Positions 1-12,925 of a DNA stretch of 64,000 nt are shown here, one piece after another. The stretch's first letter is position 1. Each line of letters opens with the position of its first letter. The notes beneath the pieces are model-generated. The model did not search any database. It saw nothing but the letters and a program-made list of their open reading frames with translations, and had not been told where the DNA came from. The position numbers and the translations under genes were made by a program. This DNA is from Rhytidiadelphus loreus (taxonomy: Eukaryota; Streptophyta; Bryopsida; Hypnales; Hylocomiaceae). Location: positions 3,164,501 through 3,228,500 of the forward strand of contig OX344762.1 of the NCBI GenBank assembly GCA_947034895.1. The letters are read 5' to 3'.

Positions 1-306
1 TGCATTCATCCAAAAAAATAGATTTTTTTCTTCTTATAATCTAACCGTAAGATCTTGTACTTCACTTGTCTAAAATCACGTGGTAAAAATTTCATGAAGT
101 TTGACCATATAGATTGGAAGATATTAACATTCAAAGTTGGAAAAAAGTTTTTCTGAACTTTGACTTGCAATTTCAGTTGACTTTGACTGTCATTTGTGGA
201 AATTTTTTGCACTACAAACTTTGAATTAAAAGACACATATGTTGAATAATCAAGTTGAAAGTCTAGGGAAAAAAATTCACTAATAAAAACACTTGATTTT
301 CATTCT

Positions 307-1218
307 TTAACCCCTAAAGGACCATTGTCCCTTTGGATGACAAATGGATTTTGGGCATGTACCTACGGTCTCAATTTTTGTCATAATATTTTGAAACTTT
401 TTTTAAAGATAGAAAAACTAATTAGCTTTGTTGAAATATAATGCTTTCTCAAGTGGTGCCTATGAACAAAAGTTATGCCCAAATAAGTTCAAAACAAAGG
501 AGATTGGACAACCAAAAAAATTTCAAAAATTTTAATTTTATTTTCTCATATATTATATTCTTTTTCTCAATAGAAAACTTTGATTCATTTCATTTGGATA
601 AGTGGTGTGAAAGTTATAGACAATCTTGTTTTTCTAGCAATCTAAGAATCATCTTCAAAAAATAACTTGCAAGATTCATTTCTGAATGCAATTTTTACAA
701 TCTTAAAAAGAAAAATTCAACCCTATTTTAGTTTGCTTGCTAGAACAATCTCACCATTGGGATTAGTGCATTTTAATTCCATCGTAGAGATATTAATAAT
801 TTAGATTTTCTTTCTATCTTGTACCTACTTCTACTTAAATTTCTTTTTAAGAATGAATTTAGGTTTTTGAATTTTTTGTCCTCCTAGATTCTCAACACAA
901 TTCTCCAACATAAATTCTTAAACCTCAAAACTCTGTAGTGCAAAAATTTAAGTTAAGAAGGTTCAAAGTCAAATAATCTAGTTTAGCAATGTGCAAAAAA
1001 AACTAGTTTTCTTCACTTTAAACATAGATATCTTGCAATTTGTGCAATCCAAAAATTTTAAAATTTATTCCACACATTTTTATACTAGTTATGTATAAGA
1101 TCCTATAGTTAGACGGTTAGATGTGCAAACAATTTTCAAATTTTTTACTCTTTGCAATAGAAATAACAATTTTGAATGTTTTTTGGCAAGAAAAAGGCCT
1201 TGGTCCTTTAGGGGTTAA
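307..1218. mobile_element. TTAA-flanked MITE, copy A
   Basis: The ends are perfect 14-bp inverted repeats: CCCCTAAAGGACCA at 311-324 and its complement at 1201-1214. Each is bounded by TTAA (307-310 and 1215-1218). The interior of about 900 bp is A/T-rich and has no coding potential, so the element is non-autonomous. A TTAA target duplication with a CCC start is the pattern known for piggyBac elements; assignment to that superfamily is inference because no transposase is present. Confidence 0.75.
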
Positions 1219-1227
1219 GAAATTTTA

Positions 1228-1725
1228 AAGTAGAAGTAGGTCCAAGATTGAACAAAAAAATTAAATTGTTAAGAGCTCTAAGATGGAATTAAAACGCAAT
1301 AATTCCAATAATGAGATTGTTCTAGTGAGTAAATTTAACCTTGTCAAACAATTTTTTAGAAAAATTGTGAAAATTGCATTAAAAAATGAACCCTCTAAGT
1401 TTTGTTTTCAAGAAAATGCCGAGTTTGCCCAAAAAACAATATTGTCCATAACTTTTGCATTACTAGTCCAATTACAATAAATCAAAGCTTCACATGTAAA
1501 CAAAAATATAATATTTGAGGTGTCCACTGACCTCCATTTTTGACTTTAGGGTGGCATAATTTTTTCTTTCAAACACTAATTGAAAAAATATTATATTCCT
1601 ACAAAGATGATATATTCTTCTATCTTCAAAAAAAGTTTCAAAAAATCATGATGAAAATTGAGACTCTAGGCATTATGTAAACCGAGATGAGAATTCCTTA
1701 AGAACTCTTGGTCCTCTATGGATTA
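1228..1725. repeat. Degenerate inverted partial copy of element A
   Basis: The stretch resembles the reverse complement of the right part of element A; for example the segment around 1310-1330 mirrors 735-755. It ends at 1708-1725 with TTGGTCCTCTATGGATTAA, a mutated form of the family's terminus. It abuts copy A, so the two form a loose inverted pair. No gene is visible. Confidence 0.5.
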
Positions 1726-2876
1726 AAATTCAACTTCATTTTTGTAAAATTTCTCACACAATAGTTTAGAAGCAAACAAACTATAATTAATTGTTTGACA
1801 AAAATTACAAAATATTTGCACAAGAGATTCTTTTTTTAAATGTCACACCGTATAAAAAGTGGTTAATATATTTACATTGCTTTTCAAAATTTGGATGCAT
1901 GCAATGTGACCTACGTTTCTATTCATACTAATCTAGTAATATCATGTCCTATTACAAAAGCATTGGTGCAAAAAAACTACTTTAAGGGGCATCATCAACC
2001 ATGGTTTATCAATGAGCAAGTTTGCCACCTATCCACATATTAATTGCTTCTTCAAATTAGGCTCAATAAGGTCACCTAACTTCCTTACAAAGTACCTCAT
2101 TGTCAATGTATTTTCAAATACTTCATTGTTGTATTTCTCCATATCATTCATATTCATTAAGTGGTCAATTTTTCTAATAGAATACGAGATGGATTTCATC
2201 GTATATTTATGATTTTCTTGCATGATCTCTATGGTCCTCTTTGAATGTTGCAGCCCATATACATAGGTTAGAGCCACCCGCCAACAATTCTTCATGTTCT
2301 CCAACTTTTTTTCTTTAATAGGTTATCTGTAATGAATCTTAGGAGACTCAAAAATGATAGCAAGGCACTTAACAGTAAAACCATACAGTTAGTCAATATG
2401 CCCTTTTGGTGATAATCATTCATTCTTGAATGACATCAAAAGTTTCAATTGAACAACCAAATTGATTATTTTCAATGCATAATTACAAGAAAGAACTTGC
2501 AAATGATAATAACAATTTTTGCATTATAATTAGGGAAGATTCAGCAAACAAGGGAAATTTAAAAAGACCCCACTTTATAAGACCCTAGGAATCAAGAAGA
2601 AATTCTATGAACATTCCCAACAGAGTTCCTAAAAATTAAACCATATATATATATTAGCAACTCCAATGTAATGAAAGAAATCAAGGGGAAATAAATAGTA
2701 AATGATTTTTACTAATTTAAAAAATATGTATTTTGAGATTAATATGAAATATCAAGACTCTAAGAAAAAAATATTATTAAGAAACTTTCAAAATCAAAAA
2801 GAAAAAGAAGAAAGATGTTTAAAATCTTTTCTTTATGTAGAAAATTGTGAAAAAAAGATATCCTAAAAGCAATGGC
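1726..2876. other. Gene-free A/T-rich spacer
   Basis: No supported gene. A 91-codon minus-strand reading frame (2029-2304) has no recognisable motif. The rest is low-complexity A/T-rich sequence. Confidence 0.6.
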
Positions 2877-3300
2877 TCCCACCTCCACCCGCGGTCGCAC
2901 AACACAAGAGGTCACTCTGATCCGCGTTCTCCTCCAAGAGAGGGCGCCCAAGACCAGAAGTCGCCTCTAGAATCCCCCCAAAGGCCCCAATTTGCCAATT
3001 TTTGGACAAAGGGAGGGCAATTCTTTCCACCTCCACCCGCGGTCGCCCCTCACCCGAGGTCGCCCTTAAGAGGTTGCCCTAACTTAGGTTCTCCTCCAAG
3101 AGAGGTTGCTCAAGACCCAAAGTCACCCCTAGAAACCCCCAAAAGGCCCAAATTTGTCAATTTTTGGACAAAGGGAGGGCAATTCTTCCCACCTCCACCC
3201 ACGGTCGCCCCTCACCCAAGGCCGCCCTCAAGAAGTTGCCTTGACCTGCGTTCTCCTCCAAGAGAGGTCGCCCAAGACTCAAAGTTACTTGAAGAACGCA
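2877..3300. repeat. GC-rich 162-bp tandem repeat (minisatellite)
   Basis: A sharply GC-richer island in A/T-rich surroundings. The phrase TTTGGACAAAGGGAGGGCAA occurs at 3001 and 3163, giving a 162-bp unit; a partial unit lies before 3001 and another after 3163. Sub-motifs such as GGTCGCCC and CTCCTCCAAGAGAG recur. Because 162 is divisible by three, one plus-strand frame stays open (2847-3338) and reads as Pro/Arg-rich repeats. No domain is recognisable and the openness follows from repeat periodicity, so I do not call it a gene. Confidence 0.8.
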
Positions 3301-3689
3301 TTGGATTGCATTTTTTGGGTGATGAAGGTAGAAATTGACAACTTCATTATAGTCAATTACTTTTGTTTTAGTTTGCTAGGTATGTTAATGGACCTTCCTT
3401 GTTAGGTGAGCCAAGTAAATGGACATTAATGAGATCAGATTTCATAGCTTAAACACCTAATCTCATTTATTAAAAATGAAAGCTCCTCTTAAAATCTAGT
3501 TGCTTTGGATTCTCTATAGTACAACTTGAATTTGACAATATCTTGTTTGATCTATCAATTTGCTCTAGTATATAAATTTTATGACAAGATGTCATCTTCC
3601 ATTGAACACTCAAGTTTTGCAAACATGCTATTTTGTTAAATATATATCAATGGTTCATTATCATTTATTTGATTGTGATTACATGATAT

Positions 3690-5560
3690 GAAATAAATCA
3701 AATAAGAAAGATCATACATATCTCTCCATCTATTTTTTTGTATTTCAAAATTCATTTGAAAAATTATACACTTGTAGAATGACTATTTGAGATTTGTTTA
3801 AATCCATGGGAGAAGTTTTCATTTAAATCTCTTCCCTCTAATTTTAAGTTAGAGGTGAAGATGGTAAATAATTCATAAGTACAAAGATGCTTGGAGAATC
3901 AAGAAAATTAACCCCTAAAGGATTTGGACTATGTTTTCACCAAAAACGCTCCAAAACTGCCATTTCTAATACAAGTATCAAATTTTCTTAAAACTACATC
4001 TTTGGACACAAGTAACCGTAGGATCTTGTAGTACGCTGGTTTGGTAAGATGTGGAGAAAATCTCAGAAATTTTCACCGTTTAGATTGCAAGATATTAGCG
4101 TTTGAAGTGACAAAAATCTATTTTTTGTCCTACGAAAATCCGGGCAGCTGCACTTCAGAAGGTCATATCATCATGAAAAAATGTCCAAAATAGTTGTTAC
4201 TCTCTTAATTCATTCTTCAAGGCAAGTTGACTACATGCTTGAAAATTTTCAGATCATTTGGAATTCTACAACATGTAGGAAAAAATTAGTAAGTAGAAAG
4301 ATGTAGAGAATGTTTCAAAATACTAAATTGTTAACAATTTATTTATGGAATTGAAAAATGCCAATCCCAAAGGTTGCAATTTTGCAATAAAAAATGTGCA
4401 CCTAATGTTTTTATTATTTTTCAAAAATATTGAAAATTGAGTTAAATAAAGGAGTTCAAAGTTTATTTTGGAGTAGAGATTCCATAACTACCCACAAACA
4501 ACCCCAAACTAAAATTCCTCATAACTTTTGATTCATTGATCCAAATGGAACAATTCAAAGCTTTACACGTAGATATAAATCTAAAGAATCAATTTCAAAT
4601 TTTTTTTTTTTTAAAAGTGATTTTTAGAGAAGTTTTTTTGGCTGCCCAGGCTGCCCGTTGAGCAATGAAAACTACATATCATACAATAACTTTTTAACCG
4701 TGTAGTCAAAAGTTATGAAAATTGTTGGGCCTTAAAGCTACACCTTGGGAAAATGTTGTGTGAAAATTTCAAAGAAAAAAAATAAAAATTCTATCCGTAG
4801 TGAGTTGCCCAAAATCGCTATGTTGCCAAAAAAAGCACTTTGGTCCTTTAGGGGTTAAATGGGGAAGGTATTGCAAATATCTTCATGCATTATTTTGTAT
4901 TTTGAAATACACTTGATAAATTATAGACCCGTAGGGTAAATCTTTGAGATTTGCATAAATTAAATCAAAAGGAGAAGTTTTCATTTACATCCCTTCCCCA
5001 CTAATTTTTTATGAAGGTGGTAAATAATTTATGAGTATAGAGATGCTTGGAGAATCAAGAAAATTAAATGGGGAAGGTATTGCAAATATCTTCATGCATT
5101 ATTTTGTATTTTGAAATACACTTGATAAATTATAGACCCATAGGGTAAATCTTTGAGATTTGCATAAATTAAATCAAAAGGAGAAGTTTTTCATTTAAAT
5201 CCCTTCCCCACTAATTTTTTATGAAGGTGGTAATAATTCATGAGTAAAAAGATGCTTGGAGAATCAAGAAAATTAAATGGGGAAAGTATTGCAAATATCT
5301 CCATGCATTATTTTGTATTTTGAAATACACTTGATAAATTATATATCCTTTAGTAGGATAATTTGTTGAGATTTACATAAATTAAATCAAAAGGGGAAAT
5401 TTTTCTTTCAATACCTTCCATCTACTTTTTAAGTTAGAGATGAAGGTGGTAAATAATTCATGAGTACAAGAATGCTTGGAAAAGAAGAAGAATTCAAATG
5501 GGGAAGTTTTTTATACAAATCTTCGTGCATTATTTTGTATTTTAAAATCCACCTCATGAA
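3690..5560. repeat. 209-bp tandem repeat array, interrupted by an element
   Basis: Units contain a common core (TATTTTGTATTTTGAAATAC, then GAGAAGTTTTCATTT, then GATGCTTGGAGAATCAAG). Unit boundaries carry TTAA at 4855, 5064 and 5273, giving a period of 209 bp. A diverged unit precedes 3908 and partial units run to about 5560. The first boundary is split by the 943-bp element at 3912-4854. Confidence 0.8.
3908..4858. mobile_element. TTAA-flanked MITE, copy B, inserted in a tandem repeat
   Basis: The left end is CCCCTAAAGGATTTGG (from 3912) and the right end is the complement of CCCCTAAAGGACCAAAG (to 4854), with TTAA on both sides (3908-3911, 4855-4858). The flanks join as AAGAAAATTAAATGGGG, which is exactly the undisturbed boundary of the neighbouring 209-bp repeats near 5064 and 5273. 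The empty target is therefore visible and the duplication is TTAA. The interior is non-coding. Confidence 0.85.
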
Positions 5561-5865
5561 TAATCACTAGAAGAGAAAGGAATGTTTTAGGTATGGTCTT
5601 AGCAATATAGTTCTATAATTTATGACCTTTTAGCAAATTTTAGTAAATATTTATTAGAAATACATTTGTTTTCAATAAAAATTTACTAAGAATCTCCCTA
5701 AAGGTCATATATTGTAGGACTATACTACTAGGTTATACTTAAAACACCCTTTTCTCTTGTAGAGAATACATTGTAAGGATGTTAAGCTCTAAAGTCTCAA
5801 TTGTCTTTGTAGCTTGCAAAATGAATTTTGGGCAACTTCGTATAAGGTCAATTTTTTATGAAGCT
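5561..5865. other. Gene-free spacer
   Basis: A/T-rich sequence between the tandem array and the next element. Nothing recognisable on either strand. Confidence 0.6.
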
Positions 5866-6464
5866 TTTGATACCCCGGGGAGGACACTCCCTATGTTTTA
5901 GCAAACTACGTGCGGCGGAAAAAGTAAAACAAGTAATACACCTTAAAATTTAATTTCTTTTTCAAAAAAAAAATTATGGATAGATTTTACTACTTTATAA
6001 GTTTATGTTTTGAATTATTGGTATTTTTTTGTGCTAATAGTAATTAGTTATAAATTTTTGAAGAAAAAAGATACACTGTAAAGCTGAAAATAACTTTCAC
6101 ACCTCTATATTATATAAGAAAAAAAATTTGAAAAATGAAAAAAAATTTATATAGAATAGCTTTCTATTGAAAGTTTATTTTGGTTGAATATTGATGCAAT
6201 AGTCATCTTCATGTGAGCTCTATAAATATTTTAGTTGGAGAACATGCCATTTTAGTTCATTTTTCAACCCTTTCTAGACAATATATCTTATGTTATTTGG
6301 AATTGAATTTTTTGTCAATAGAAACCTTTAGTCATTGTTAAACAAAGCTCAAAATTTTAGAATGAAATTATAGTTTATTCAAGGTGAATTACATGAATTA
6401 CTTTTTCCACCGCCGCACGTAGGTACCCCAAATGTAGTGAGAGTGTCCTCCCCTAGTTTGATAC
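5866..6464. mobile_element. hAT-like MITE, copy 1
   Basis: An 8-bp target duplication TTTGATAC lies at 5866-5873 and 6457-6464. The 583-bp element between them has imperfect inverted ends: left CCCGGGGAGGACACTC, right complement CTAGGGGAGGACACTC, with a second shared subterminal block containing ACGTGCGGCGG. An 8-bp duplication with (T)AGGGG-type ends is typical of the hAT superfamily. The interior is non-coding. A related element lies at 50307-50873 in the opposite orientation. Confidence 0.75.
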
Positions 6465-6489
6465 TTTTTCATGATATAGATAAACTTAC

Positions 6490-7255
6490 TAGTTTTATGG
6501 GATTGTAATTTGTATTTTAATTGGTTCCAAAGAGCAAGAGTTATACCGCAATAAGCCTAAATATAAATTAGGTGAACAATTTCTTTTACAAAAACTTGAA
6601 TTAAAAATTAATTTTTTTGTTCTCATAGATTGGAATTTTTTTGTACTTCAAAAGTTTTAGTTCATTTTTGGGGGATTGATGGTGTGAAGGTTATAGAACA
6701 TCTTCTTTTGTGAGCAATCATAGTATTATATTTAAAAAAATTAGGTATAGGATTCTTTTGGGCCACTCAAGTTTTAAACTTTTTCAAAACAAATAAGTTC
6801 AAAAAATTAACTTTGATTGATAGAACAATCTCACCATTGGGATTAGTGTGTTTTAATTCCATTTTAAAGCTATTAATGATAAAGTTTCTTCTCTCCATAA
6901 TGTACTTTCTTCTACTTAATAATTTTTTAAAGAATGAAACTACATTATTTTTAAATTTTAAATTTTTTATATTTTCAAATCGATTTTGAGTGATGATTTT
7001 TTTTTAATTCAAGACTATAATGCAAACTTTTTTAAATTAAGAAGATTCAAAGTAGTTTGCTAATATGTCACAAATGTGATTTCTTCACTTTGAGCACATT
7101 TACCTTGCAATCTATGTGGTGAAAGTGTTTGAAATTTTTTCCACACATTGTCATACTATTCTACTTTAAGATCCTATGGTTACATATTTAAAAACACCAT
7201 TAATTTTTTTTCTCTTTGTACTAGAAATAGTAGTTTTGAGAGGTTTTTTGGACAA
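6490..7255. repeat. End-less copy of element A
   Basis: The interior resembles element A, notably AACAATCTCACCATTGGGAT at 6807, also found near 745. The CCCCTAAAGG ends are missing; on the right the similarity stops near 7255 and a GC-rich patch follows. Confidence 0.5.
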
Positions 7256-7261
7256 TTGCAA

Positions 7262-7380
7262 CAAAGAGGTCGCCCCTAGACCCACGGTACCCTTGAAAGG
7301 ACCAGAGGTCGCTTCTAGACCCACAGTCGTCCCTAGACCTGTAGTTGCCCCTCAAGAAGAAAGCCACATCACCTTAAGTC
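7262..7380. repeat. Small GC-rich patch related to the 2.9-kb minisatellite
   Basis: Short repeats such as AGGTCGCCCCTAGACCCAC and AGAGGTCGCTTCTAGACCCA recur here and share the GGTCGCC core with the array at 2877-3300. A 111-codon frame crossing it has no recognisable domain. Confidence 0.55.
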
Positions 7381-10098
7381 ACAGCCACGTAGGACAAACT
7401 GTTTTTACCGAGGGGAAAAAAAATTTGAAATCCAAAATCCATACGCAACAACAAAAAACGTCCATACTCGACAACTCGACAATTCGACATGCGACATGCG
7501 ATGTCTATTAGACGCCAAAACACAAAATCTTGTCAAACAAGACAACCCTAGTTACTAGAGTACATATATTTTTCTAAAATTACAAATGTAGAAATATATC
7601 AAGTTGGTTTGACCAAGCCAAAATTGCATTGACTCTACTATTCAAAATTGGATTTGCAAAAATGAGGTCATAGATTTAAAGAACAAAAAAAATTCAAAAA
7701 ATCGCCTTGTCAAGAGAACCTCATTTCAAATCCACACCAACAAATTTTACTCTGATAACGATAATATTGTGTTTGTAAATGAATTTAGAAGTAATTTTTG
7801 AAATTTTCCTTTCAAAATTTATGGAAAAATATTGGTGATAGCATTGGTGAATCTAAGTATCTAACCATATGGATGAAATCTAAAACTCAAAATCTAAAAC
7901 TTTTATTTATATATGAATTCAAAAATACTCTTCCAAATAGTACTTTATGATGATTTTTCTCAAATTGTGAATTTTTGAGAAGAATCTAGGTTAAAGGGTG
8001 AATCACTCACGGCAAAATCTTAAAAATCATGTGAGGGTGAAGATAGGGTTGTTTTAATTCAAACCAAACCAACTAAACTAGAGGTAGTTTAGCATATTCA
8101 TTTTTCTAAAAACTAATTTGGTAAACAATAAAAAAAAATTGTAGTAAAGACTATTTCATATCAATTAACTTAGAAATAAACAAAAATAAAAACTTTCAAT
8201 TGATGAATTAAATTTTTAAATTTTTAATTAAAATATATATAAGTATCTTAATTCAAAGTCTCAAAATTTTGAGATTGTAAAAATTCTCAAATACAAATAA
8301 AATTAAAATTTCAAAATACAAAATTTGTATTTAGATACTTCAATGTTTTTCAAAATCTCCAAATTTTGAAATTGTAAAAATAAAAGATATTGTATCTTGA
8401 AAATTTTAAAATTTCATAATTATAATTTATAAGTTGATTATAATTGTTGCCAAAGAGAGCAATAGCAATAGCTCTAATGTAGTAGCAACATTAATCCTAT
8501 TATCTAAACAAGACATACTATTTTTTTGGCCTCATCACATTTGTAATAATCTTTGGTATTAGAGGTAGCCTTATCAAATATAAAATATTCCACAAAAAGA
8601 AACTACATCATTTTCAAATAAAAAAATATATCACATTTATAAATTTTAAATATTAAAATGTAATAAAACATCATATTTAGGATTTTCAAATTTATAAAAA
8701 TTGAATTAAATTGAAAAAAATGACAAATAATTGACAATATTAGAACTTGCAATTTTAAGAAATTAAAAATGAACATAATCATAATTACAATTTGAAGATT
8801 TTATTATTTCAAACAAAAGGAAATAATTGATAGTAGTGTGAAAAACATTGAAGTTTTAATTTAGTGTTGATATAATACTAACTCTTCTTTCTCTGCTAAA
8901 GACATAAATAACCTTTCATGTCTTTTTCCACAATTCAATCCCAACTACTTTTCTTTGTCTCTAGGTTGCTTATTTTTTCTATGCCTTGCAACTAGGTTAA
9001 TAAAAAAAATGTAAATAATCAACTATTTAGAAAGACAAGTAGCTCCAAAATAGACTTGTCAAAAATAATGTAGACAACATTTAAAGTTTATCCTGAGAAT
9101 GTTCTCTCATATAGTCATGTGTTCCAAATTGATGGAGTGTTTGTAGAATATGTGTATTGGATAAGGCCATGGTTAAGAAGAGATACGATGATCAAGTACT
9201 ACATATTTCTTTGAAGATTTAATCAATTAGGTACACATATATGACAATTTTAAAGTGGCATACACAAGATTGTGCTCATTGCAATCTATCAATTCACATG
9301 GCCTTCATTTCTTGACGCCAACCCATGATTTAGATTTTGATATTGTTTGCTTCATCTTTGCAAAGAAGGAAATGACAACTTAGAATGCCCTAGCTTTAAG
9401 ATCCATTTTTGGGCTTTTTAATCTAATTCATGTAGCTACATTGTCTCCTTCCGCATGGATTGTACAAAAAAAGCCACAATATTTGGTTGTAGCTGACCAT
9501 AGCATTTTTGTTTTGTTTTGGAGGATGTTTAAAATTGTGGTTTAGTTTTGTTATTGGAAAATGCTTGAACAATGTTTTTGTCTTCTATAGGAATGATATT
9601 TATTCCCAATGATTTTAAGCCGTGTATTACAAATATTAAAAGACATTTGCCAAATTTTATAGCTTTTGCCTAACTATTGTTATTCATGCAAATTTAGAAA
9701 CCATATTCCTCATAATTGTATAATATTTGATTGTATATGCAAATCAATACTATATTGTGTTGTAAAAAAACAATTAATATATTTTAGAGTACAACATGAA
9801 GTATAGGTATGAACATCTAGAACGCTACACACATATTCCATTCTATTTTAGACGATGATTATAGGACAACCCCTTCACTTGGCCACTTGGGAAAACAACA
9901 TTAGAAGCAAGTACTTAATCAATGTTTAGATTGTTGAACTTTGTTTTTTCCTTCTACGATGTCTTTTTCAATAGAGATATTGTTTAAGATCCTTGTCAAT
10001 TCCTCATATATTGTTGTTTAGCAAAAAGAACATTGCTAAAGAAACATCATTAATCTTGAATTGTTTGCAAAAAAAGGTCCCTTAGATTACCTTTAGAT
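7381..10098. other. Gene-free A/T-rich spacer
   Basis: Very A/T-rich, no long open frame, no transposase or retroelement motif recognised. A few short direct repeats of AAAATTT type are not informative. Confidence 0.6.
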
Positions 10099-10752
10099 TT
10101 GACCCCTAAATGCCCAAGGCTTTTTTTGAGCTTCTAGGAATTTGCTCTAAATTGAACAAAAAGACAACATTTTGATAAGTTGTAGGATTTTTTTTTGAAT
10201 TGTAACTGTACAAATTCAAACTAGACATGTTAGAGATCACATAGAAAAATAAACACAATAATATCACATATGGATTGAAAGATTATAATGTTTGATCACA
10301 AGGGTGTTAAAACTGTAAAAGTGATTTGAAGTCTTTCAATCTTCTTTTCACATGTCAAATCTAAAAAGTTGGTCACCAAAAAAATATGAGGATAAAGGGC
10401 CTAACATGCATAACTCCAATCAATTTATAGCTTCTCAAAATCTATTCTACCATTTTTTTAGATGAATTTCTAATGTGATTTTCCCTCCAAGATCTAGTGT
10501 ATTTGAGGCTCGTATCCAAAAGTCTTCAACACTACAGAAAGTCATGATTGCAATGGGCACCCTTGCACAAAATCTAGAATAGAAAAATCATAATCAATCA
10601 ATTTCAAAATCAAATTTTTGATGCTAAAATTAGGATTCAAAAAGAATTTAAAAAATATATAAACTATTGAAAATAGAAACTTGGTTAGATTTTATTTAAC
10701 TTCAAAGTATTGTTGACACCAAAATTTGGTGCCTCGAGCATTTTGGGGTTAA
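10099..10752. mobile_element. TTAA-type MITE, subfamily F
   Basis: The left end is CCCCTAAATGCCCAAGGC (from 10103) and the right end is the complement of CCCCAAAATGCTCGAGGC (to 10748). The right flank is TTAA and the left flank TTGA, a one-base decay. The 646-bp interior is non-coding. An inverted copy of the same length is at 47381-48026 and a third copy is near 62118-62767. Confidence 0.7.
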
Positions 10753-11770
10753 TCCTCAAGCTCATGACACCTAATTTTGGCAAAAGATCCTCCAAGAAAT
10801 GCCTTAGTCTATACACAAAATATGGAGTTTGTAAGAAGAATGCATTGGAGCTAACCTCCTAACTCGATCTCCATTCTTCATACAAGAACACAACAAAGGG
10901 ATGAAGTTTACAATTCAACAAGTTTCTGGAAATTTAATGGACTCTGGCTTGTTGTCATACATGTAAACTTGGGGTTGGTGTAAGCTTAGTTGCAATGGCC
11001 TCCATCATCATGAGAGAACATTGGATGGACAACTTCTGCGCAACCCAATTTTGAAAATGGATTTGAAGTTGTATGATAGATATGATGCACTTTTTGTCAT
11101 TGAATTCGAATTTCAGGAAACCGATGGGTATTTCTTAGTTCTTCAACAATGCCACAAATAGTTAATTTAACATTGTAATGAAGCAATGGTCTAAAAGTGC
11201 CCAATGGATGACAAATAATCCTTTTATGAAAGACACAAGTAGAGATGTTCATCTGTTTGAAATTTGATGTGAAAAGGGGAGGTTTGTATAATAGTTTGAC
11301 CTCCAAAATGTATTTTTGGTATTTTTTTAAGCAAATGATTTACACATTACCCAAAATGATGATGTCCCTAGTGACCAATCTAGCATTCCAAAGTTAAAGT
11401 CCAAGCCCAAGCAAAGATTCTAGCTTTGAGGGGCTAGACATGATCACTACAATTACACATCCGTACAAAACATAGTAAATTGGAAACACCTAAAAATAAA
11501 GCTATTTTTTTGTCCCTACTAAGTAGGTGGTTCAAATAATTATTTTTTGGGTAAAATGATCCACAACTAAAAGAAAATCAATCCAAAATTTTTTAATACT
11601 CACACAATATGAATTTTATGAATTTTCAAAGTTGAAGCCATAGAGCATAGAAATGCTTTAACTCTTACAATTTGCATCAAAGAAACTCCTCAACTCCCAT
11701 TCGGTTGCTTTTGAAGGTTTCTGGTGCTTCTGGTGGAATAGGCATGGAAGGCTTCTGGTAGTTGAATGAA
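10753..11770. other. Gene-free spacer with a possible relic terminal exon
   Basis: No supported gene. On the minus strand, downstream of a plausible acceptor near 11785, a short proline-rich frame ends in VEEFL before a stop near 11690. It could be a stray terminal exon, but I cannot name it and its partner exons are not visible. Confidence 0.35.
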
Positions 11771-11771
11771 T

Positions 11772-12790
11772 CCATTGCTCTGCAACTGATCTCAAGCTGC
11801 AATTGCAAGCACACAGAAATGTAATATGCAAACACATCACTTCAACAAATGAATCTTTCAAATATACAAATGCCATAACAGAAAACAGAAAACTAAATAT
11901 ATAATAATCAAAGCTAGCTGCAGCCTAGCTAGGAACTGTCACTCTCAAAGCTCTATGAACTCGGAACTGAATTCCAGAAGCACTTGCACCTAATGCATGT
12001 CCCAAAGCTGTGAATGGGTACATTAATTACCAGTAGACATGTAGCAAATTAACAAATCTGAACATACTGTATGTTGTATAGGAGCTGACCCATACCTTAT
12101 CACTTAAGCAATTACACAATTCTGGAGTGCAGATTTTTGAGTGTCAAATTTTCCCCATGTATAGAAATAGAATTTGGAAGGATTGCATATTTTTCCAGAA
12201 TTTTATTACACTAAATATAATTACTATGAATTTTTTAGTGAATCAACCTACAATGGTGATATAGACCTTTATATTTTCTAACCACAGGCTCATTGCAAAA
12301 TCGACCAAGGGCTGGTTGCAATATTGATAGCCTTGCAGCCAATCATAATGTGCCATAACTGCTCTTCAAACTATGCAACAACTTCACATAACTACAACAG
12401 TCTATGGTTGATAATACAACAGTCTATAGATTAGGTGTAGGAGGTGATCAGATATGACTCGGCTACCATAGATAATCTAATTTCCAAAGCTCACAGAAAC
12501 ACAGTTGCTTACCCCTCGCGCACCGGAACGCAACTGCATCAGCATGCGCTGATCGAGAGTTGCAAGAACTAATTTAACTCACCACCCACAATTAATCAGC
12601 TGTTCAAGAACCCAATTGAAAGCCCGTTAGATTCTGGAAGGAAAATGCACAAGAATGTTCAGATGATGTAACATCTCTGACTGCACAACGACGAGAATGA
12701 CTACACACCAGGCTCACCACATGACGGTCCACGTACAGCACAAATCAGGTGCATAAAAAAGTCCATGAAAGGACAAAGTAAAAGTGTAAA
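11772..12790. repeat. Duplicated block alpha, copy 1 (upstream of kinase 1)
   Basis: Starting at CATTGCTCTGCAACTGATCT, the sequence matches 16559-17200 closely, and its last 200 bp also match 53160-53375 upstream of kinase 2. Copy 1 carries about 390 bp (12076-12465) absent from the 16.9-kb copy and lacks a short segment (CACTCACTAACGA) kept in the other two. The block thus links both kinase upstream regions with the region before the PELP1-like gene. Confidence 0.8.
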
Positions 12791-12844
12791 AAATTAAATG
12801 GCAAAGTAAAAGCATAAGGAATTGAGTAACAATGTAAAAGTACG

Positions 12845-12925
12845 GTCATAATGTAAAAGTGGTGTAGTCCACAACTTTTACATTATTGTGCACTATTATA
12901 TAATAGTGCATGCTATTGATTAACA
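12845..12925 (+). promoter_or_regulatory. Putative core promoter region of kinase 1
   Basis: An inverted repeat (AATGTAAAAGTGG ... CCACAACTTTTACATT, 12850-12885) is followed by a TATA-like stretch TATTATATAATAG and TGCATG, which matches the plant RY core (CATGCA on the other strand). It lies about 320 bp before the kinase ATG and is conserved upstream of kinase 2. Promoter function is inferred from position and motif only. Confidence 0.4.

Noticed and set aside
2029..2304. 91-codon minus-strand frame
   Set aside because: No motif, no splice context, A/T-rich surroundings; the same length is expected by chance over this much sequence.
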